DNA of 64,000 nucleotides from Tolypothrix sp. FACHB-123 (GTDB lineage: Bacteria; Cyanobacteriota; Cyanobacteriia; Cyanobacteriales; Nostocaceae). The position numbers were made by a program, and so were the translations under genes. Positions 36,027 to 44,561 of the stretch are shown here, piece by piece. Position 1 is the stretch's first letter; each line of letters starts with the position of its first letter. The notes beneath the pieces were generated by a model. The model ran no database searches, was not told the DNA's origin, and saw nothing but the letters and a program-made list of their open reading frames with translations. The stretch lies in NCBI RefSeq assembly GCF_014697075.1, contig NZ_JACJRE010000011.1, positions 62,001 to 126,000 on the forward strand. The letters run 5' to 3'.

Positions 36027-36674
36027 ATGACTTTATCAATTCCTCCCGAACTAATCTCCGCTTCTCAAGAAATGCTAGCTTTACGCAATCAGCAATTACC
36101 CAATGTTACAGAATCAGAAATGATTCAAGCCGTGCGTACCTTGTTGATTGGTTTAGGAGAAAATCCCGACCGTGAAGGGTTAAAAGATACGCCCAAAAGA
36201 GTTGTCAAAGCCTTACAATTTCTCACCAAAGGATATCATGAATCCTTAGATGAACTGTTAAATGGGGCAGTGTTTACCGAAGATGCTAACGAAATGGTGT
36301 TAGTCAGAGACATCGATATTTTTAGCTCTTGCGAACACCATATATTACCAATAATTGGTCGCGCCCATGTAGCATACATTCCTAATGGTAAAGTCATCGG
36401 ATTATCAAAAATCGCCCGTATTTGTGAAATGTATGCACGCCGTTTACAAGTTCAAGAACGTCTAACTTTACAAATTGCAGATGCATTACAAGGTTTACTC
36501 CAACCCCGTGGTGTAGCAGTGGTAATCGAAGCAACCCACATGTGTATGGTGATGCGTGGTGTACAAAAACCTGGTTCTTGGACTGTTACCAGTGCGATGC
36601 GCGGAGTATTTGCAGAAGATCCTCGCACTCGTCAAGAATTTATGAATTTGGTACAACACAATCCGAAGTTTTAA
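36027..36674 (+). CDS. folE: GTP cyclohydrolase I, zinc-dependent type IA
   Basis: A 215-residue enzyme converting GTP to 7,8-dihydroneopterin triphosphate, the first step to tetrahydrofolate and pterins. Zinc ligands are all present with the E. coli spacing: Cys102 and His105 (SSCEHHILP) and Cys173 (THMCMVMRG). The fold motifs [10 protein letters not shown] and [22 protein letters not shown] are intact. Many Zur regulons carry the zinc-independent FolE2 instead; here a normal zinc enzyme sits in the same transcription unit as a putative metallochaperone. There may be another folE elsewhere in the genome. Confidence 0.93.
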   Translation: MTLSIPPELISASQEMLALRNQQLPNVTESEMIQAVRTLLIGLGENPDREGLKDTPKRVVKALQFLTKGYHESLDELLNGAVFTEDANEMVLVRDIDIFSSCEHHILPIIGRAHVAYIPNGKVIGLSKIARICEMYARRLQVQERLTLQIADALQGLLQPRGVAVVIEATHMCMVMRGVQKPGSWTVTSAMRGVFAEDPRTRQEFMNLVQHNPKF

Positions 36675-36777
36675 GTTGACTGTTGACTGTTGACTGTGAA
36701 CTGTCAACAAACTGTAGGGGCGGGTTTTGTGAAATTTTCATACCGAAAACAGATATGTCGGTTAAACCCGCCCGTAC
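36675..36777. repeat. GTTGACT heptamers plus GTAGGGGCGGGTT element, copy 2
   Basis: 36675-36708 is a run of GTTGACT heptamers ending in a GTGAACTGTCAAC inverted end. 36714-36777 is a 64-bp foldback with arms GTAGGGGCGGGTT and AACCCGCCCGTAC, sister of those at 16130 and 63113. Together they separate folE from the next operator. Confidence 0.8.
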
Positions 36778-36849
36778 AACAATAGTCATGGAATATTTTT
36801 TTACTTGTAAGACCTTAACTCGTCATCAATCATGAATTACTTTAAACTA

Positions 36850-36870
36850 TTATGATAATCATTATCATAA
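36850..36870. promoter_or_regulatory. Perfect Fur-family operator (probable Zur box)
   Basis: A 21-bp palindrome, TTATGATAAT-C-ATTATCATAA, perfect around the central base, ending 13 bp before the ATG at 36884. It is the strongest of the three boxes and should allow a Fur-family dimer to block initiation. Confidence 0.8.
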
Positions 36871-36883
36871 TTTAAAAAAACAA

Positions 36884-38125
36884 ATGCAAGATACTCCACC
36901 ATCCATACCCCAAACAATTGACCTAGCAATTATTGGTGCTGGCCCTCACGCTTTAACGTTGGTAACGCACCTGTTACAAAAACGCCAAAATATCAGGGGT
37001 AAATTTTTGGTATTTGACCCTAGTGGTACATGGATGACTAATTGGGAACGCCAATTTGCAGCTTTAGAAATTCCTCATTTACGTTCCCCCGCAGTTCATC
37101 ATCCTGACCCCAATCCTTTCGCGTTGCGGAAATTCGCAGAATCTCGTCCTTGTGAATTATTCCCTCCCTATGATTTACCAGGAACTAAGTTATTTGGGGA
37201 TTTTTGTCAGGATGTAATTTCCCGCTTTTCCTTACCACACCAAGTAATTCCTTTGAAGGTGATGCGCATTGAACCGCTGCGTCATCTGATTCGTCCCCGC
37301 TTGCGTTTGTGGTTGCAAAATGGACAATCAATTGTGGCGCGACGGGTAGTATTAGCAACAGGTACCGCTAAATTAAACTTCCCCGACTGGGTGAAGGAAA
37401 TTGAGCAATTGTATCCTCAAGATAGGCTTTGTCATTCCCAAACCGTAGATTTACGTAAATTACGCTTCATGGGAGAGAAAGTCTTAATTATTGGTGGTGG
37501 TTTAACCAGCGGACATTTAGCCGTGGGTGCAATTTCCCGTGGTGCAAAAGTTGATTTAATGATGCGCAGACAGTTACAAGAAAAATTATTTGATGCGGAA
37601 CCAGGGTGGTTAGGGCCGAAGTATCTCAAGGGATTTTTTGCAGAACCAGATTATGCACAGCGCTTTACCATGATTAAACAAGCGCGTAATGGTGGTTCTA
37701 TGACACCAGCAATGGGAATGCAATTGCGGCGACAGGTGCGTCATGGTAACCTCAAACTTGATGAAAATTGTCAAGTAGTTAAAGCTGAGTGGTTGGGTGA
37801 GAATTGGCTAGTTAAATGTAGTGATGGTAGTCAGCAAGAATATAGTAGAATTTGGCTTTCTACTGGTACTCACTTTGATGCTACATCTGAGCCATTATTA
37901 CAAGAAGTTTTGCAAGCTTATCCAACTCCGATAGTTAAGGGTTTACCAGTTTTAGATGAATATTTGCGTATTCCCGGTTCAGAATTATTTATCATGGGTG
38001 GGTTAGCAGCTTTACAAGTAGGCCCAACCGCGAGAAATTTGTCAGGCGCAAGAATGGCGAGTGAAAAGATTGTTCCCGCAATTGTCAAGCCGAGTCTGGC
38101 GCTGTCTCACTTGAAAAGTGCTTAA
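36884..38125 (+). CDS. FAD/NAD(P)-binding oxidoreductase
   Basis: A 413-residue flavoprotein related to the lysine/ornithine N-hydroxylase and OSGIN-like group. The FAD GxGxxx motif is IDLAIIGAGPHALTLVTHLL near residue 13-32; a second nucleotide-binding motif VLIIGGGLTSGHLAVGA is at about 200-216. Between them are WERQFAALEIPHLRSPAVHHPDP and VVLATGTAKLNFPDWV. The substrate is unknown. Two-dinucleotide-fold enzymes of this kind use NADPH and oxygen, so a role in siderophore/metallophore or stress chemistry is possible but unproven. Its own Fur/Zur box makes it a metal-regulated gene. It ends 36 bp before the next gene, again with a box between. Confidence 0.8.
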   Translation: MQDTPPSIPQTIDLAIIGAGPHALTLVTHLLQKRQNIRGKFLVFDPSGTWMTNWERQFAALEIPHLRSPAVHHPDPNPFALRKFAESRPCELFPPYDLPGTKLFGDFCQDVISRFSLPHQVIPLKVMRIEPLRHLIRPRLRLWLQNGQSIVARRVVLATGTAKLNFPDWVKEIEQLYPQDRLCHSQTVDLRKLRFMGEKVLIIGGGLTSGHLAVGAISRGAKVDLMMRRQLQEKLFDAEPGWLGPKYLKGFFAEPDYAQRFTMIKQARNGGSMTPAMGMQLRRQVRHGNLKLDENCQVVKAEWLGENWLVKCSDGSQQEYSRIWLSTGTHFDATSEPLLQEVLQAYPTPIVKGLPVLDEYLRIPGSELFIMGGLAALQVGPTARNLSGARMASEKIVPAIVKPSLALSHLKSA

Positions 38126-38139
38126 TTTTTTTAAACCAA

Positions 38140-38154
38140 TAAAAACGATTATCA
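38140..38154. promoter_or_regulatory. Weaker Fur-family operator
   Basis: TAAAAACGATTATCA, matching the same 7-1-7 consensus less well (about 12 of 15 positions on either strand), only 7 bp before the ATG at 38162. It overlaps the expected ribosome-binding region. Supported mainly by its two stronger neighbours. Confidence 0.5.
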
Positions 38155-38161
38155 TTCTGGT

Positions 38162-38932
38162 ATGATACCTTTAATTACCGTTGTTGCTGGGCCTGTTGGC
38201 TGTGGAAAAACCACTTGGATTGAGCAACAGTTGAGATTACAACAGAGAGACAAAGTATTGTATTTTAGTCCAGGTACGGGGGCTGTTCCAATAGATCAAA
38301 CTCGCCTTGCGGCTGAATTTCCCACGGTGAAGGTTTTTAATGATAGCGAAAGAGTTGAGTTTTTGAATCAACTAGTCTTAGCTGATGCGGTTTATCTAGA
38401 ATTGGGGTTTTACTTGGAATTAAGCGCAGTTACCCAGATTTTAGATAATTTACATTATCAGGCGATCGCAATTCTACCCCCAAACCTACAAGATTCAGAA
38501 TGGCATGAATGGGCTAACAAAATTATACCAGGAACAAATATCTCCAATACTGCAACACAAGCTAGACTCTGGCGCGCGTCAAGCACTGGCGAAGTTTTGG
38601 ATGAAAGCAGTTTAGAAGAGTTTTGGTATGAACTGACACATGGTGCTTATGGTCAAGTCACCCGTGCAAAAGGCATTTTTAATATTGCAGATGGGCGGTA
38701 TTTATATGCAGATTATGTTGCTGATGTTTCCACAAAAGATTTTCTAGAATTAGACTTACCTCGTCATTTAGAAGGGAGACCACAACGTTTTAGTGGGATA
38801 GAAGTTTTTGCTCAAGACTTAGATGAAGGTACTGTAGCTCAAACATTGGGAGATTGCTGTCTATCTGACATGGCAATTTTAAATTACCAAGAACAAACTA
38901 AACAATTACTGGCAGAGGAAATAGAAGCGTGA
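38162..38932 (+). CDS. COG0523-like P-loop protein
   Basis: A 256-residue protein. Walker A is GPVGCGKTT (residues 10-18) right at the N-terminus, like G3E GTPases, but the CxCC metal motif and a clear GTP-specificity NKxD motif are missing. The C-terminal part (about 155-215: LTHGAYGQVTRAKGIFNIADGRYLYADYV ... RFSGIEVFAQDLD) resembles the CobW C-terminal domain. It looks like a reduced COG0523 relative. It is translationally coupled to the phosphoesterase: the sequence GTGA holds the next GTG start and this gene's TGA stop. Confidence 0.75.
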   Translation: MIPLITVVAGPVGCGKTTWIEQQLRLQQRDKVLYFSPGTGAVPIDQTRLAAEFPTVKVFNDSERVEFLNQLVLADAVYLELGFYLELSAVTQILDNLHYQAIAILPPNLQDSEWHEWANKIIPGTNISNTATQARLWRASSTGEVLDESSLEEFWYELTHGAYGQVTRAKGIFNIADGRYLYADYVADVSTKDFLELDLPRHLEGRPQRFSGIEVFAQDLDEGTVAQTLGDCCLSDMAILNYQEQTKQLLAEEIEA

Positions 38933-39741
38933 AAATAGCGGTAATATCATGTATTCATGGTAACTATGAAGCCTTAGATGCTGTTTTATTAGATATAGAA
39001 AAACACAAAGTTGAGCAAATTTATTGTGTTGGTGATTTAGTCGGATATGGCCCCCATCCAAATGCAGTTGTAGCACAAATTCGTTCTTTAGATATTCCCA
39101 CTTGTGCTGGTTGTTGGGATGACGATATTGTGGAAGGCTTGAACGCTTGTGAGTGCAGTTATCCCTCATTATTAGCTGAGAAACGCGGACATTTAGCTCA
39201 TGAGTGGACTAACAAAGAAATTCATCCAGAAAACCGCGAATTTCTTGCCCAATTACCTTACAGTTTGCGTTACGAAAACCTAGTTTTTGTACATGGGAGT
39301 CCTCACAGTAATCATGAATATTTATTACCAGAACTTGATGCTTTTGTGGCGTTAGAAAGGGTACTATCTGTCAATGCAGATGTGCTATTTTGCGGTCATA
39401 CTCATGTCCCTTATATCCGCAATTTGGATGCAGGTAAATTACAAATTTGCGTCCAAACTGAAGGCGAAAAAGCCCAAGACAAGAGTTTTAATACATCCTT
39501 AAAACGAATTATTAATGTTGGTTCAGTAGGAGAACCAAGACATGGGCGACCCAATGCAACTTATATAATTTATGACACAGATACTCAAGCCGTAATCTTG
39601 CGTGAAGTCCCTTACGATTATCAAAAAACTTGTGCGGCGATTATTGAAAAAGGGTTACCAGCAATTTTTGCTTGGCGTTTAGCGCGGGGTTTAGAGTTTG
39701 CGGAACGAGCTGACGACCCGACCCATGTGTGTACGCGGTGA
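38929..39741 (+). CDS. Calcineurin-like metallophosphoesterase with Cys-substituted metal site
   Basis: A 270-residue protein of the YfcE/MJ0936-like metallophosphoesterase fold. Motif I, normally D-x-H, reads ISCIHGN: Cys8 replaces the metal-binding Asp while His10 is kept. Motif II GDLVGYGPHP (Asp36) is intact. Motif III, normally GNHD, reads GCWDDD with Cys62 in place of Asn. The later His motifs (FVHGSPH and CGHTHVP) are intact. The substitutions could change metal preference, for example toward zinc, or weaken catalysis. The GTG start overlaps the preceding stop by four bases. It belongs to the putative Zur cluster. Confidence 0.82.
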   Translation: MKIAVISCIHGNYEALDAVLLDIEKHKVEQIYCVGDLVGYGPHPNAVVAQIRSLDIPTCAGCWDDDIVEGLNACECSYPSLLAEKRGHLAHEWTNKEIHPENREFLAQLPYSLRYENLVFVHGSPHSNHEYLLPELDAFVALERVLSVNADVLFCGHTHVPYIRNLDAGKLQICVQTEGEKAQDKSFNTSLKRIINVGSVGEPRHGRPNATYIIYDTDTQAVILREVPYDYQKTCAAIIEKGLPAIFAWRLARGLEFAERADDPTHVCTR

Positions 39742-39840
39742 GGGGGATAAGGGAAGGGAAGGGGGACAAGGGAAGGAGGACAAGGGAAGGAGGACAAGGG
39801 GGACAAGTAATTTAAAATCTAAAATCTAAAATCTAAAATT
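39742..39840. repeat. GGGACAA-type and TAAAATC short tandem repeats
   Basis: 39742-39807 is a purine-rich array of GGGGGACAAGGGAAGGA units. 39813-39840 has four copies of AAAATCT. The tract separates the two phosphoesterase genes and ends directly at the next start codon region. Confidence 0.8.
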
Positions 39841-39842
39841 GT

Positions 39843-40598
39843 ATGAAATGGGCTATTTTGAGTGGAATTGAGGGTAATTTGGCGGCTTATGAGGCTGTGA
39901 TGGCTGATATTAAACGTCAAAGTCGGTTAATAGAGGCGTTGTATATTCTGGGTGATTTAGTCGGGCCGACAGCAGAATCGGAACAGTTGGTAGAACGGGT
40001 GCGTAAACCTCGCCGTGGTGAGTTAGCACCTCTGGTTTGTAAGGGATGGTGGGAGGAACAATGTTTGATTTTGCATGGTTTGGCTGGGACGGGAGAACCT
40101 ACGGAGTTAATGGCTAAATATGGTGGAGATACAGCCAAATTACTTTGGGATAGTGTTTCTCGCCAAACTATTCAATGGATGAGAAACTTGGATTTTGGTT
40201 TTTTTGAACTGGATTGTTTGCTAATTCACGGAACAACGGTATCTGTAGAGGAGGAATTGACACCAGATACTTCTCCGATTGTAATGTGCGATCGCCTGTC
40301 ACGAATACAAGCCCATAATTTATTCTGTGGTCGTTCTGGTTTAGCTTTTCAATACGAGTTACAAGCAGGTTCCATCACCACAGGGGTTACTACCCTTGAT
40401 AATTCCCCTGTTTCCCAAACTGTCAACATTACCCCCAGCCAAGTTATAGGTGTAGGTAATGTCGGACGCAATCCAGGGAAAGCCATCTACACTCTCTACA
40501 ATTCCAGCACCAACATCGTGGAATTTAAAACTATCCGCTATGGTGTTAGTAAGGGGTTTGATAGAACTTTTCACACTACAAAAGGTAGTGCACATTAA
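39843..40598 (+). CDS. Degenerate metallophosphoesterase paralogue (probable pseudoenzyme)
   Basis: A 251-residue protein alignable with the upstream phosphoesterase: MKWAILSGIEGNLAAYEAVM against MKIAVISCIHGNYEALDAVL, ILGDLVGP against CVGDLVGY, KGWWEEQ against AGCWDDD, LLIHGTTVS against FVHGSPHS, and FCGRSGL against FCGHTHV. Metal ligands are lost: Gly8 and Glu10 replace Asp and His, and the GHTH motif is GRSG. The frame is intact with a good C-terminus (VIGVGNVGRNPGKAIYTLY), so the protein seems maintained, perhaps as a regulatory partner. Confidence 0.75.
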   Translation: MKWAILSGIEGNLAAYEAVMADIKRQSRLIEALYILGDLVGPTAESEQLVERVRKPRRGELAPLVCKGWWEEQCLILHGLAGTGEPTELMAKYGGDTAKLLWDSVSRQTIQWMRNLDFGFFELDCLLIHGTTVSVEEELTPDTSPIVMCDRLSRIQAHNLFCGRSGLAFQYELQAGSITTGVTTLDNSPVSQTVNITPSQVIGVGNVGRNPGKAIYTLYNSSTNIVEFKTIRYGVSKGFDRTFHTTKGSAH

Positions 40599-40604
40599 CC
40601 CCCA

Positions 40605-40632
40605 TAAAAAAAGGAGCCAACTTGTGGCTCCT
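40605..40632 (-). terminator. Terminator of the rplJ-rplL operon
   Basis: Hairpin AGGAGCCA / TGGCTCCT with a short loop; on the minus strand it is followed by TTTTTTT. It lies 29 bp past the rplL stop codon and may also end rightward transcripts. Confidence 0.9.
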
Positions 40633-40660
40633 CAATCAACAACAGGTTTTGAAAACTTGA

Positions 40661-41053
40661 TTACTTCACAGTTACCTTACCGCCAGCTTCTTCGATGCGC
40701 TTCTTAGCATCTTCAGCAGCTTCCTTAGCAATACCTTCCTTAACCGGCTTGGGTGCAGCTTCCACCAAATCTTTGGCTTCTTTCAAACCTAAACCAGTGA
40801 TTTCACGAACAATCTTCAGTACAGCAATCTTCTTGTCAGCAGGTACAGATTCGAGAATTACGTCAAATTCGGTCTTCTCTTCAACTGCTTCAGCAGCAGG
40901 TGCAGCACCAGGAGCTGCCATCATCATCATACCGCCAGCAGGTGCAGCTGCACTGACGCCAAAAGCTTCTTCGATTTGCTTAACTAATTCAGCAGCTTCT
41001 AGCAAGGTCAAAGATTTCAACTGTTCTAAAATGTTATCGGTTGTAGCAGACAT
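40661..41053 (-). CDS. rplL: 50S ribosomal protein L7/L12
   Basis: A 130-residue stalk protein that recruits translation factors to the ribosome. It has the N-terminal dimerisation helix pair ([28 protein letters not shown]), an Ala/Gly/Met-rich hinge ([18 protein letters not shown]) and the C-terminal domain [40 protein letters not shown]. Full length. It lies 128 bp downstream of rplJ with GTCAATA-type short repeats between, an unusual insertion in an otherwise compact operon. Confidence 0.98.
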   Translation of the reverse strand: MSATTDNILEQLKSLTLLEAAELVKQIEEAFGVSAAAPAGGMMMMAAPGAAPAAEAVEEKTEFDVILESVPADKKIAVLKIVREITGLGLKEAKDLVEAAPKPVKEGIAKEAAEDAKKRIEEAGGKVTVK

Positions 41054-41181
41054 CGATATAACTCCTATGATGTTTGATTTAGTTATTTGTCAATAGTCAA
41101 TAGTCAATGGTCAATAGTTAAAAACCACTTTACTTTGGACTGTGACTGCGACGCACTGAGTGCAGTCGAAGTGTTGACTGT

Positions 41182-41733
41182 CTATTCGCCAGCACTATCG
41201 GCACTATCGCCTTTCTCTGCATCAGCAACTGCTTGCAATGCACGCGCCAGTGAACCAGGAACTTCGTTGATACCCACAGCAATCTTGGTAGCCAAAGCGT
41301 TGATGGCTCCAGCAATTTGACCCATGAGTTGTTCCTTAGATGGCAAGTCTCCTAGAGCCTTAACATCAGGTTCTTTCAGCAAGCGACCTTCCATTACACC
41401 ACCACGAAGTTCTGTCTTCTTGGTGGCTTTTTGGAAATCTTGGTAAGCCTTAATCGCTGAAGAGAAATCTTCTTTAACTAGCAAAAAGGCAGAAGACCCA
41501 TTGAGCAGTTCTGACAGTGGTTGCCATTGCTCTTGATCTTGAATGGCAATACCCATCAGGGTGTTCTTTGTCACCTTACACACAGTACCGCTGGGACGCA
41601 GCCGCCGCCGTAAGTCTGTGATTTCAGCAACAGTTAACCCCTGATAATTAATTACCAGTGCCAGAGTTGACTGACTCAAAGTTTCTTTGAGGTCAGCTAC
41701 TATTTCTTGTTTATTTTCTAGCGTTCTACCCAT
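41182..41733 (-). CDS. rplJ: 50S ribosomal protein L10
   Basis: A 183-residue protein anchoring L7/L12 dimers to 23S rRNA. It starts [22 protein letters not shown], followed by [23 protein letters not shown] and [12 protein letters not shown], all typical. AGGAGGTGA lies just upstream of the start, a strong Shine-Dalgarno sequence. Expression is expected to be autoregulated through the leader upstream. Confidence 0.98.
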   Translation of the reverse strand: MGRTLENKQEIVADLKETLSQSTLALVINYQGLTVAEITDLRRRLRPSGTVCKVTKNTLMGIAIQDQEQWQPLSELLNGSSAFLLVKEDFSSAIKAYQDFQKATKKTELRGGVMEGRLLKEPDVKALGDLPSKEQLMGQIAGAINALATKIAVGINEVPGSLARALQAVADAEKGDSADSAGE

Positions 41734-41804
41734 CTTTATTTCACCTCCTAAGGCAAAATCATCGATTTTCCCTACTTTTGCGTTTTGTTTTGACCAACCG
41801 AAAC

Positions 41805-41837
41805 AATAAACCCCAGCTGTGACAGCCGGGGTTTATT
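41805..41837 (-). promoter_or_regulatory. rplJ leader hairpin (attenuator/terminator)
   Basis: In the 287-bp rplA-rplJ gap, the minus strand reads AATAAACCCCGGCTGT, C, ACAGCTGGGGTTTATT: a 16-bp stem with a single G-U pair, perfect only when transcribed leftward. It lies about 70 nt upstream of the rplJ start codon and is followed by TTTATTGTTT. It is probably a conditional terminator within the L10 leader bound by L10-L12. The gap also holds an ATTGGGCATT-type repeat next to rplA. Confidence 0.75.
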
Positions 41838-42020
41838 AGCAAGTCTCTTGCTGCCATAGTCATCACACTATCACTAGCGGTACTTGAGGCAATTTAGAGC
41901 TGCAACCTCGGCAGGATATTAAGCCTTAGGCCCCTGCTGTCTTTGGCTGTGTTTATTTAATTGGGCATTGCGCATTGGGCATTGGGCTTTGATTTCCTAG
42001 CCCCTAATCTCTAGACCCTA

Positions 42021-42737
42021 TTATGCTGCTTCGGTCAGTTTCAAATCCCGTAGGGCACCGATATCGACTTTAATAGAGGGCCCCATTGTGGAAGACACAT
42101 ACACTGTGCGCCAATAACGACCTTTGGCTCCTGAAGGACGGTTACGGTCAATTGTCTCTTGCAACGCCTTCAGGTTGACTAACAAATCTTCTGGCGAGAA
42201 CGATGCCTTACCAAACATAACATGGACGATGCCTGTTCTGTCAGCCCGGAATTCTAATTTACCAGCTTTGAATTCTGCGATCGCACTGGCTACATCAAAT
42301 GTCACGGTACCACCTTTGGGTGATGGCATCAAGCCTCTAGGCCCAAGCAATTTACCCAGCTTCGCTACCTGTGGCATGACATCTGGTGTCGCAATTAGCT
42401 TGTCAAAGTCCATTCTGCCTTTTTGGATCTCGTCAATCAGCTCTTCTGAACCAACGACATCCGCACCAGCAGTACTTGCTTCGTTAACTTTTTCACCCCT
42501 AGCAATTACTGCCACACGTACTTCTTGTCCTGTACCTTTGGGCAGTGCTACAGTTGTCCGCAATTGTTGGTCTGTATACTTTGGATCTATCCCTAAGCGA
42601 ATGTGCGCTTCCGCAGCTTCGGGAAATTTTGCTGTTGCTGTTTCTTTCAGCAGCGCTAGCGCCTCTAAAGGTGCGTAATCTCTATCTTCTACTTTGTCTT
42701 GCAATGCCTGCAAGCGCCGTGATATTTTTTTTCCCAT
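42021..42737 (-). CDS. rplA: 50S ribosomal protein L1
   Basis: A 238-residue protein binding 23S rRNA at the L1 stalk. I chose ATG 42737 ([16 protein letters not shown]); the open frame extends 19 codons upstream but MGKK is the conserved start. Typical motifs are [57 protein letters not shown] and the C-terminal [14 protein letters not shown]. It lies downstream of rplK across a GTTGTCA short-repeat tract. Confidence 0.98.
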   Translation of the reverse strand: MGKKISRRLQALQDKVEDRDYAPLEALALLKETATAKFPEAAEAHIRLGIDPKYTDQQLRTTVALPKGTGQEVRVAVIARGEKVNEASTAGADVVGSEELIDEIQKGRMDFDKLIATPDVMPQVAKLGKLLGPRGLMPSPKGGTVTFDVASAIAEFKAGKLEFRADRTGIVHVMFGKASFSPEDLLVNLKALQETIDRNRPSGAKGRYWRTVYVSSTMGPSIKVDIGALRDLKLTEAA

Positions 42738-42851
42738 TCTTCTCTCCTGGGGTACTTCCGAAGCTTCGCCTCTCCCCCGATAAATTTTTGTCAATTGTCA
42801 GTTGTCAGTTGTCAGTTGTATTTTCTTCTACTCATGACCAATGACTAATGA

Positions 42852-43277
42852 CTAGTCTGCTATAGTTACGCCCATATTCTTGGCAGTACCTTCCACAATC
42901 TTCATCGCCGCTTCGATATCGTTGGCGTTGAGGTCGGGTAGTTTAGTTTGAGCTATTTCTTGTAATTGCGCTCTGGTAATGTTCCCAACTTTCTTTTTGT
43001 TGGGTTCATTGGAGCCACGCTCGATTTTCGCTGCCTTGCGAATTAGTACTGATGCGGGTGGGGTTTTAAGTACAAATGTAAAACTCCGGTCTTCATAAAC
43101 CGAGATTTCTACAGGAATTACCATCCCAGCTTGGTCTGCTGTTTTGGCATTGTACTCTTTGCAGAACATCATGATGTTGACGCCATGCTGACCCAAAGCT
43201 GGGCCTACTGGCGGTGCTGGGTTGGCTTTTCCAGCATTCAGGGCCAATTTAATGACCGCTACTACTTTCTTTGCCAT
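42852..43277 (-). CDS. rplK: 50S ribosomal protein L11
   Basis: A 141-residue protein of the GTPase-associated centre. The Pro-rich N-terminal motif [30 protein letters not shown] and the C-terminal domain [31 protein letters not shown] are standard. Six bases separate it from nusG, so the two are co-transcribed and probably coupled. Confidence 0.98.
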   Translation of the reverse strand: MAKKVVAVIKLALNAGKANPAPPVGPALGQHGVNIMMFCKEYNAKTADQAGMVIPVEISVYEDRSFTFVLKTPPASVLIRKAAKIERGSNEPNKKKVGNITRAQLQEIAQTKLPDLNANDIEAAMKIVEGTAKNMGVTIAD

Positions 43278-43283
43278 TTTTAT

Positions 43284-43916
43284 TTAGCTCTGTTTCTCTA
43301 CCTGATTAAATTCCAACTCTACTGGTGTATCTCGTCCAAAAATCGATAGCAAGGCTTTGAGCTTACTCCGTTCGGGAGAAACTTCAATCACCTCGCCTTC
43401 AAAGTCTTTAAACGGCCCAGAAAGCACAACTATCTTATCACCAGTCGCCATATCAATTTTCAGAACTGGCTCCTGTTCGCTGGTTTGTTTGAAGATGCGC
43501 TCAACTTCTGAATGACCTAGGGGTACTGGCTTAACGTGACCGCGACCTTTACCAGTGCCGCGTTTTTGTTCTGCTCCCACAAAATTAATTACATGGGAAG
43601 TGTTGCGCACTACCTGCCAAGTATCATCATTCATCACCATACGCACCAATACATAACCAGGGAATACTTTTTCCTCTGTTGTTTGGCGACTGCCATCTTT
43701 ACGGATTTTCACCGCTGGCGTGTGCGGAATCTCGACTTGGATAATTTTATCAGCCACATCAAAAGTTTGAATGCGCTGTTCCAAGTTTGTCTTGACACGT
43801 TTTTCACAGCCTGAGGCTACTTGCACCGCATACCACCGTGCTTCTTTGAGCGCTGCTTCTGCGGCTTCCTCTGACTGCAACGTCTGGTCATGTGGTTCGT
43901 CTGTTGCAAAAGTCAT
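43284..43916 (-). CDS. nusG: Transcription termination/antitermination factor NusG
   Basis: A 210-residue protein with an N-terminal NGN domain (ARWYAVQVASGCEKRVKTNLEQRI ... KVFPGYVLVRMVMNDDTWQVVRNT) and a C-terminal KOW domain (KIDMATGDKIVVLSGPFKDFEGEV). I chose the ATG at 43916 (MTFATDEP), whose A is shared with the secE TGA stop. An open frame runs eight codons further into secE but would overlap it. Confidence 0.96.
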   Translation of the reverse strand: MTFATDEPHDQTLQSEEAAEAALKEARWYAVQVASGCEKRVKTNLEQRIQTFDVADKIIQVEIPHTPAVKIRKDGSRQTTEEKVFPGYVLVRMVMNDDTWQVVRNTSHVINFVGAEQKRGTGKGRGHVKPVPLGHSEVERIFKQTSEQEPVLKIDMATGDKIVVLSGPFKDFEGEVIEVSPERSKLKALLSIFGRDTPVELEFNQVEKQS

Positions 43917-44137
43917 CAGAACACCTGTTTTGCTGCCCACCCAAACAATCCATCGACCAAATAGATCAAAGATGCGGATAATGTCACCATCAATAAAACA
44001 GCTGCTGATTCGCTCACCAGTTGTTTCCGACTAGGCCAGACAACTTTCTCAAGTTCTTCTTTGGTTCCTTGAAAAAAGTTAGCTAAGGCTGACCCATTTG
44101 TGTTTTCTGGGATTTCCGCTTCATTTTTTTTGGCCAC
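43916..44137 (-). CDS. secE: Preprotein translocase subunit SecE
   Basis: A 73-residue single-span protein of the SecYEG channel. The amphipathic GTKEELEKVVWPSRKQLVSESAAVLLMVTLSASLIYLVDGLFGW carries the diagnostic VxWPSR motif and one membrane helix. Cyanobacterial SecE is this short form. Its stop codon overlaps the nusG start by one base. Confidence 0.96.
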   Translation of the reverse strand: MAKKNEAEIPENTNGSALANFFQGTKEELEKVVWPSRKQLVSESAAVLLMVTLSASLIYLVDGLFGWAAKQVF

Positions 44138-44326
44138 AGCCGTTTATCCCCCCGTTGTCTCTAGAGCTAGAAGCTACTAATTTTGATTCAGGTTTACAGC
44201 TTGAGTCAATCCCAACTTAAATCTGGAAGCAAAAAAGCTGCAAAATAATTATACCCGAAATCACAACTACTAGCTGCTATATTAGCAGCTGTATTGATAT
44301 TTCGGGCTGTGTTTTTTGCTTTTGAG

Positions 44327-44399
44327 CGCGCCCTGGAGGACTTGAACCCCCGACATCAGGTTTTGGAGACCTGCGTTCTACCAACTGAACTAAGAGCGC
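44327..44399 (-). tRNA. tRNA-Trp (anticodon CCA)
   Basis: A 73-nt cloverleaf on the minus strand. Acceptor GCGCTCT pairs with AGGGCGC, D-arm AGTTCAGTTGGTAGAACG, anticodon loop TCTCCAAAA with CCA, T-loop GGGGGTTCAAGTCCTCC, discriminator G. CCA is not encoded. It sits between rplS and secE, a common cyanobacterial order (rplS-trnW-secE-nusG). The 424-bp gap 44138-44561 otherwise holds a GCGGCA/TGCCGC hairpin near 44500. Confidence 0.97.
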
Positions 44400-44561
44400 A
44401 CAAGCTGTCTTTGAGTCAGTTATTGCGTTGAACTTATTTATTTAGTTTAACGCAATTCCGGATCTAATCATACCTTACTTTTATCTGGAACGCAAGTGAG
44501 CGGCAGATGCCGCTTTTTGATGCTCACTTCTCCCATACTTCGTATACTTCGTAATTATAAA

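Noticed and set aside
36027-36674. FolE2 (zinc-independent) as expected in a Zur regulon
   Set aside because: Cys102, His105 and Cys173 and the fold motifs are those of the zinc-dependent type IA enzyme.
44499-44520. GCGGCA/TGCCGC hairpin followed by TTTTT on the plus strand near rplS
   Set aside because: It would terminate rightward transcription, but no rightward gene leads into it. It might form part of an rplS 3' structure on the minus strand, without a T-run, so it is not called.
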